A stretch of 10,034 nt of DNA from positions 1 through 10,034 of the forward strand of contig JAEXTI010000473.1 of the NCBI GenBank assembly GCA_023406965.1. Direction: 5' to 3'. Position numbers and translations under genes: made by a program. The DNA comes from Chloroflexota bacterium. GTDB lineage: Bacteria > Chloroflexota > Anaerolineae > Anaerolineales > Anaerolineaceae. Below the pieces are notes generated by a model. The model was not told the DNA's origin. It searched no databases and worked only from the letters and a program-made list of their open reading frames with translations. Positions within the stretch are counted from its first letter, which is position 1. Every line of letters starts with the position of its first letter. Below are positions 6,139 to 10,034 of this stretch, piece after piece.

Positions 6139-7553
6139 TGGCTAAGACTCAAACACGTTTTGTATGCCAAAGCTGCGGGCGCACTGCCCCACGTCTGCTG
6201 GGGCGCTGCCCTCAGTGCGGCACCTACAACAGCATGGTCGAAGAAGTGATTGCCGCCCCGTCTGCCCCGGCCAAAGGCGCGCCAAAATCTGGGCTGGGAG
6301 GGGCTTCGCTGCCCCGCCGCCTGGATGAAATTGACAGCGACCAGGAAAGCCGCCTGCCCGTGCCCATCGGCGAGTTTTCGCGCGTGCTGGGCGGGGGTGT
6401 GGTGCCCGGCTCCATCGTCCTGGTAGGCGGCGACCCCGGTATCGGCAAATCCACGCTCATGCTGCAACTGGCTATCGAGATGGCTGCCGGCCAGACGGTG
6501 CTGTACGTTTCGGGCGAAGAGTCGGAGCGGCAAGTGAAGATGCGCGCGCTGCGCGTGTTGCAAAATCCCGAGGCCAAGGAGAAAACGGTTCCGCAAGGCT
6601 TGCTCCTGGTGACCGAGACCAACCTGGAAACCATCCTCGAGCACACCCGTGCCTTCCAACCTTCGATCCTGGTGGTCGACTCGATCCAGACGGTGTACCT
6701 GCCTGAAATTGATTCCTCGGCGGGTTCGGTGTCGCAGGTGCGCGAATGTTCCAGCCGCTTGCGCGATATAGCCAAGACCAGCGGTGTGTCGGTGTTTGTC
6801 ATCGGCCATGTCACCAAGGAAGGCATCATCGCCGGGCCGCGCGTGCTGGAGCATATCGTCGACACGGTGCTGTACCTGGAGGGTGACCGCTTCCAGTCTT
6901 ACCGTCTGCTGCGCTCGGTGAAGAACCGCTTTGGGGCCACCTCGGAGGTGGGCGTCTTTGATATGCGCGAATATGGCATGGCCGAGGTAACCAACCCCAG
7001 CGAGGCCTTTCTGGCCGAGCGCATGGTCAACGTGCCCGGCTCGTCCATCGCGGTGACCATGGAAGGCACCCGTCCATTGCTGGTCGAGATTCAAGGCCTC
7101 ACCAGCCACTCCAGCCTCAGCAATCCCCGCCGCACGCCGAATGGCATTGAGATCAACCGCCTGCTGATGATCAGCGCCGTACTCACCCGCCGCCTGGGAC
7201 TGAACCTGGGCGAGCAGGACGTGTTCGTCAACGTCATCGGCGGCATGCGCATCAGCGAGCCTGCCGCCGATTTAGCTGTGGCTGCTTCCATCGCTTCTTC
7301 AATGCGCGACGTTTCGGTGCGCGCCGACACGGTGTTGATTGGCGAGGTGGGCCTTTCGGGCGAGCTGCGCATGGTGGGCCAGATGGCTACTCGCTTGCGT
7401 GAGGCCTCCAAGCTGGGCTTCCGTAGCGCCATCATCCCGCACCGCATCCGCAAGACCGGAGAGCCCTGGCCCGAAGGTATTCAGGTGTCCGAGGCGCGCT
7501 CCCTGCGCGAAGCGCTTAACCTGGCGCTGTTGAAAACCGATGCGGAAGCGTAA
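6138..7553 (+). CDS. radA: DNA repair protein RadA (Sms), branch-migration ATPase
   Basis: RadA processes recombination intermediates by driving branch migration with RecA. The 471-residue product has every domain: a C4 zinc finger (C10, C13, C24, C27), a RecA-like ATPase with Walker A GGDPGIGKST (97-106) and Walker B SILVVDSIQ (176-184), the RadA signature KNRFG (262-266), and a C-terminal Lon-protease-like domain (about 290-471) containing DLAVAASIASS (378-388) and IGEVGLSGELR (401-411). Length is normal. The ATG at 6138 overlaps the stop of the DUF4928-like gene by one base; only a weak GGA-containing ribosome site lies before it, so expression may depend on coupling to the upstream cassette. 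GC content and codon use return to those of clpC within the first few codons. The genes after it follow on the same strand. Confidence 0.97.
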   Translation: MAKTQTRFVCQSCGRTAPRLLGRCPQCGTYNSMVEEVIAAPSAPAKGAPKSGLGGASLPRRLDEIDSDQESRLPVPIGEFSRVLGGGVVPGSIVLVGGDPGIGKSTLMLQLAIEMAAGQTVLYVSGEESERQVKMRALRVLQNPEAKEKTVPQGLLLVTETNLETILEHTRAFQPSILVVDSIQTVYLPEIDSSAGSVSQVRECSSRLRDIAKTSGVSVFVIGHVTKEGIIAGPRVLEHIVDTVLYLEGDRFQSYRLLRSVKNRFGATSEVGVFDMREYGMAEVTNPSEAFLAERMVNVPGSSIAVTMEGTRPLLVEIQGLTSHSSLSNPRRTPNGIEINRLLMISAVLTRRLGLNLGEQDVFVNVIGGMRISEPAADLAVAASIASSMRDVSVRADTVLIGEVGLSGELRMVGQMATRLREASKLGFRSAIIPHRIRKTGEPWPEGIQVSEARSLREALNLALLKTDAEA

Positions 7554-7585
7554 CCTCTCCGAAAGCGAAACAGAGGATTCAAACC

Positions 7586-8047
7586 ATGAAAAGCAAACAG
7601 CAATTAATTGAGCAGTTGGATAGCGCCCGCGCACAGATGGAAGCCTTGATCCCGCTGGTCAGCACCGAGGATGAAGTTTACCCCGGCTGGACCATGCGTC
7701 AGGTGCTGGCCCACATCGCCGGATGGGACGAAGCCACCCTGGCGGCGCTACTCGCACATTCCGGTGGGCGCGAATCGGGTACGCCTGCCGCTCGCGGAAT
7801 CGATCCCTTTAATGCGCAATCCGTGGAAACTCGCGAAGCGTTGAGCTTTGAACAAACCCGCCGCGAGTTCGACATCAACCGCGCCGATGTCAAACAGGCC
7901 ATTCTGGATATTCCGGAGGATAAGTTCTTCGAGAAGATGATCTTGCCGTGGGGCGGATACGGCACGGTGGAAGGTGTTGTGAACATCTTCGCCGAACATG
8001 AAGTGGAACACGCCGAAGAGATTCGCAAGGCAATGCTGAAGGAGTAA
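7586..8047 (+). CDS. DinB-fold (DinB_2 / maleylpyruvate isomerase-like) protein, putative metal-dependent enzyme
   Basis: A 153-residue four-helix-bundle protein of the DinB/YfiT superfamily, whose members bind a divalent metal with three histidines and often transfer or use low-molecular-weight thiols. The hallmark first helix WTMRQVLAHIAGWDE is at 35-49 and supplies His43; the last helix has HEVEH (138-142) supplying His138 and His142, so the triad is complete. The substrate cannot be told. AGAGGA (7572-7577) lies 8 nt before the ATG and decides the start. The gene begins 32 nt after radA and ends 12 nt before the transporter gene, suggesting one transcript. It should not be confused with the DNA polymerase IV also called DinB. 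Confidence 0.85.
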   Translation: MKSKQQLIEQLDSARAQMEALIPLVSTEDEVYPGWTMRQVLAHIAGWDEATLAALLAHSGGRESGTPAARGIDPFNAQSVETREALSFEQTRREFDINRADVKQAILDIPEDKFFEKMILPWGGYGTVEGVVNIFAEHEVEHAEEIRKAMLKE

Positions 8048-8059
8048 CGCCGAAGTCTC

Positions 8060-9373
8060 ATGTTGATTAAACGCATCCAACTCGCCCTCATCCATGTCGC
8101 GGTAGCCATGACCCTGGTGCCGATTAACAGCACGCTCAACCGGGTGATGATCAAAGAACTGGCGCTTTCAGCTTCACTGGTCGCAATTTTGGCTTCTTTG
8201 CCCTATTTGTTTTCCCCTCTACAGGTGATGATTGGCTCCTATTCCGACCGCCATCCCATTTTTGGCTGGCGGCGCAGCCCTTATATAGCCCTCGGCTTGT
8301 TCCTATGCGCCGGAGGGTTATTTTTGGCCCCCCAGGCAGTATACGTAATGGCAGAGAAACCTGTGCTGGGTTTGCTGCTTAGCCTGCTCACCTTTGCCGC
8401 CTGGGGGATGGGCTACAACGTCGCCAGCGTCTCCTACCTCTCGTTGGCCTCCGAGCTTTCGGGCGAAAAAGGCCGCTCGCGGACAATCTCGGTGATGTGG
8501 TTTGTGATGATCATCGGCATCATTCTCACTTCCATCACCCTTGGAGATCTGTTAGAGACCTATGCCCCCCAAACCCTGGAGAGGGCTTTCCTGATAGTGG
8601 CGGGGGTGGCTTTGGGCCTGGGGCTGTTGGGCGTGATCGGATTGGAGCCGCGCCTGGCGCCGGGGGCCGCCGGTCCCGCTCCTGCTCGCGAAAATCGCAG
8701 CGAATGGCGCGGGCTGATGCGCAGCGTTCTGAAGAATCCCCAGGCCAAATTGTTTTTCACCTACCTGATCCTTCTGCTGGCGGCCATTTTGGGGCAGGAT
8801 ATTCTGCTGGAGCCGTATGGTGGCGAAATCTTCCACCTGCCGGTGGCGGCTACCACGCGCATCACCTCCATTTGGGGCGGGTGTTTCCTGGTGGCTTTGC
8901 TGGCTGCGGGCTGGCTGGAAAGGACGATTACCAAGCGCGGCGTGGCGCGAGCTGGGGCCATCACCGCCATCACCGGGTTTGTGCTCATCGCTGGGGCGGG
9001 ACCCTTTGCGTTGAGCAGCGTATTTTACGCGGGGGTGGTGCTGCTGGGGCTGGGCACCGGCTTTTCGACCACCTCGAACTTGTCCCTGATGCTGGATATG
9101 ACCACTACGCAGGTGGGGTTGTTCATGGGCGCCTGGGGCGTGGCCAATGCCATCTCGCGCCTGATCGGCACGCTGCTGGCGGGCGTGGTGCGGGATGTGT
9201 TTGCCTATGCCTTCAATACGCCCCTGCTGGGTTATATGGTAGTATTCCTGGTGCAGGCCGGCTTCATGGTGATTTCACTGTTTATGCTGCCGCATATCGA
9301 TACCGGACGCTTCCGCAGCGAGGCGCAAATGAATTTGAGCGAGCGGGCCGCGATGGCCAACGACGCGACTTAA
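8060..9373 (+). CDS. PucC-family major facilitator (BCH-type membrane protein)
   Basis: A 437-residue, roughly 12-helix membrane protein of the PucC branch of the major facilitator superfamily. Family features seen are VPINSTLNRVMI (20-31), SLPYLFSPLQVMIGSYSDRHP (46-66), WRRSPYIALG (70-79), and especially QDILLEPYGGEIF (246-258) and GLFMGAWGVANA (353-364). Residues 195-225 form a charged cytoplasmic loop between the two halves. In phototrophs PucC and relatives take part in assembling light-harvesting complexes and handling bacteriochlorophyll; no pigment or reaction-centre gene is visible here, so the substrate is unknown. The start lacks a good ribosome binding site: GGAG at 8041-8044 is 15 nt away and overlaps the previous stop, so translation is probably coupled to the DinB-fold gene 12 nt upstream. 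The N-terminus fits the family from the first residues. Confidence 0.9.
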   Translation: MLIKRIQLALIHVAVAMTLVPINSTLNRVMIKELALSASLVAILASLPYLFSPLQVMIGSYSDRHPIFGWRRSPYIALGLFLCAGGLFLAPQAVYVMAEKPVLGLLLSLLTFAAWGMGYNVASVSYLSLASELSGEKGRSRTISVMWFVMIIGIILTSITLGDLLETYAPQTLERAFLIVAGVALGLGLLGVIGLEPRLAPGAAGPAPARENRSEWRGLMRSVLKNPQAKLFFTYLILLLAAILGQDILLEPYGGEIFHLPVAATTRITSIWGGCFLVALLAAGWLERTITKRGVARAGAITAITGFVLIAGAGPFALSSVFYAGVVLLGLGTGFSTTSNLSLMLDMTTTQVGLFMGAWGVANAISRLIGTLLAGVVRDVFAYAFNTPLLGYMVVFLVQAGFMVISLFMLPHIDTGRFRSEAQMNLSERAAMANDAT

Positions 9374-9385
9374 CGCGCCGTTAAG
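9369..9385 (+). repeat. Perfect inverted repeat across the stop codon of the PucC-family gene
   Basis: CTTAACG (9369-9375), CGC loop, CGTTAAG (9379-9385). The left arm contains the TAA stop. A second weaker hairpin (9385-9389 with 9394-9398, one G-T pair) follows, then CTTTTGG. The T-run is short, so this is at best a weak terminator; it could equally be an RNA-processing or protein-binding site. Confidence 0.45.
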
Positions 9386-9404
9386 GTGGATTTCCGCCGC
9401 TTTT

Positions 9405-9410
9405 GGAGGT
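9405..9410 (+). promoter_or_regulatory. Strong Shine-Dalgarno GGAGGT deciding the start of the DUF6391-like gene
   Basis: GGAGGT lies 5 nt before the ATG at 9416. This rules out an in-frame GTG at 9386, which would add ten residues with no ribosome site and would start inside the inverted repeat region. Confidence 0.85.
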
Positions 9411-9415
9411 ATAAA

Positions 9416-9919
9416 ATGTCCGTTCTCGATTGGGGACCAGTCTCACGAATTCGGCGCAACCATGCGCTTGAACATGCCACCTTACAGGTAATGTCGGCTC
9501 GTCGCCCCACCTTGCGCATGGGTGGTTATTCGGATGCGCAGGGCTTTTGGTTGTTGGGCCAGGCTGAACTGGACGAGGTGGCGACCGCCGCCCAGCAAGC
9601 ATTACAGCGCCTGGAAGGCGGAGAGGCGACCCTGGCGGTGCATCCTAACTGCGGGACAAATTTAGTGGCTGCCGGGATGATGGCCGGGTCGTTTGCCTGG
9701 CTTGGCATGCTGGGCGCGCGCAACTTCCGCAGCAAGCTAGAACGCTTCCCAATGGTAGTTTCGCTGGTAACACTGGCATTGATGCTTGCTCAGCCGGTGG
9801 GACCCTTTTTACAGGCGCGCGTCACCACGGCGGCCGCGCCCCTTGGCATGCAAATTGTCAGCGTCACCCGGCAGATGCGCGGCGACACACCGATGTTCCG
9901 CGTGCTCACCCGAGGATAG
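9416..9919 (+). CDS. DUF6391-like small membrane protein of unknown function
   Basis: A 167-residue protein I recognise as DUF6391-like, a family seen in Chloroflexota and cyanobacteria with no known function. The N-terminal half is soluble and carries two conserved motifs: RRNHALEHAT (13-22) and VHPNCGTN (75-82). Between them lies GFWLLGQAELDEV (43-55) and a helix TAAQQALQRLEGGEA. After these come two hydrophobic stretches (about 84-100 and 112-128) that look like membrane helices, then a polar tail ending MFRVLTRG. The His-Glu-His and His-Cys motifs could form a metal site, but this is inference. The start at 9416 has GGAGGT 5 nt upstream. It sits 42 nt after the transporter gene and its stop is 1 nt from the holA start codon, so it is probably co-transcribed with holA. 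Confidence 0.82.
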   Translation: MSVLDWGPVSRIRRNHALEHATLQVMSARRPTLRMGGYSDAQGFWLLGQAELDEVATAAQQALQRLEGGEATLAVHPNCGTNLVAAGMMAGSFAWLGMLGARNFRSKLERFPMVVSLVTLALMLAQPVGPFLQARVTTAAAPLGMQIVSVTRQMRGDTPMFRVLTRG

Positions 9920-9920
9920 C

Positions 9921-10034
9921 GTGGAAATTAAGCCGACCATCTACATTTTGCACGGCGACGACCCGTTTAGCATCAAGCGAGCGGTAGATGAGATGGCGGC
10001 GCGCATGGGCGACGACCCGGCTATGGCGGAGATG
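9921..10034 (+). CDS. holA: DNA polymerase III subunit delta, N-terminal fragment (runs off right edge)
   Basis: Thirty-eight codons from a GTG start are present: the N-terminus VEIKPTIYILHGDDPFSIKR is characteristic of HolA (family pattern YxLxGxDxFxI), the clamp-loader subunit that opens the beta sliding clamp. The GTG follows GAGGA (9912-9916) with a 4-nt gap, and the ribosome site lies inside the last codons of the preceding gene, whose TAG ends one base before the GTG, so translation is probably coupled. The rest lies beyond the window, so the call rests on the N-terminal motif alone. Confidence 0.82.
   Translation, partial: MEIKPTIYILHGDDPFSIKRAVDEMAARMGDDPAMAEM

Noticed and set aside
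6113..6139. TTGAAA and GATAAT resembling a radA promoter
   Set aside because: The spacer is 15 nt and the -10 overlaps the radA ATG, so the transcript would start inside the gene.
6066..7109. Long open frame (347 codons) on the minus strand opposite radA
   Set aside because: His/Arg/Gln-rich translation typical of an antisense shadow in GC-rich coding DNA; radA on the plus strand is unmistakable.
7554..7576. CCTCT/AGAGG pair that could hide the ribosome site of the DinB-fold gene
   Set aside because: Only 5 bp with a 13-nt loop; likely chance.
8497..9384. Open frame of 295 codons inside the PucC-family gene
   Set aside because: Gly/Ala/Arg-rich product with no motif; it is an out-of-frame shadow of a clear membrane protein.
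1..10034. CRISPR arrays, tRNA or rRNA genes
   Set aside because: No regularly spaced repeats, and no cloverleaf or rRNA-like segments were seen on either strand by eye.

Overview
The window looks like a chromosomal segment of a GC-rich, non-model bacterium, most likely Chloroflexota (Anaerolineae-like). I infer this from protein character: a ClpC and RadA typical of Gram-positive-like lineages, a DUF6391-type protein, a PucC-family transporter, and a left-edge protein whose conserved block (an FTRR-x-GEVR-x-(F/M)GPG run followed by SPAEYLWYRGL) I associate with uncharacterised Chloroflexota proteins. No database search was possible, so the phylum is an inference.

Layout. Positions 1-687 (minus) hold the N-terminal part of an uncharacterised protein that runs off the left edge. 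Positions 688-1007 are a divergent intergenic region with a good sigma70-like promoter and a structured leader for clpC. clpC (1008-3542) follows and ends at a strong intrinsic terminator (about 3553-3593). From 3595 to 6138 there is an AT-rich island: a gene fusing a Vsr-type mismatch endonuclease to a C5-cytosine DNA methyltransferase, overlapping by 4 nt a DUF4928-like gene that is probably the restriction enzyme. The island ends exactly on the start codon of radA (6138-7553). After radA, all on the plus strand and tightly packed, come a DinB-fold protein (7586-8047), a PucC-family major facilitator (8060-9373), a DUF6391-like small membrane protein (9416-9919) and the start of holA, the DNA polymerase III delta subunit (9921 to the right edge).

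How the parts fit. clpC and radA are neighbours in many bacteria, so the simplest reading is that a compact restriction-modification-repair cassette was inserted between them. The methyltransferase half protects the host DNA. The Vsr half would repair T:G mismatches that arise when its 5-methylcytosines deaminate. The DUF4928 protein would cut unmodified DNA. The cassette has its own perfect TATAAT element only 7 nt before the first ATG, suggesting a leaderless mRNA, and its last gene is translationally linked to radA. The flanking genes are protein quality control (ClpC), recombination (RadA), replication (HolA) and several poorly understood proteins.
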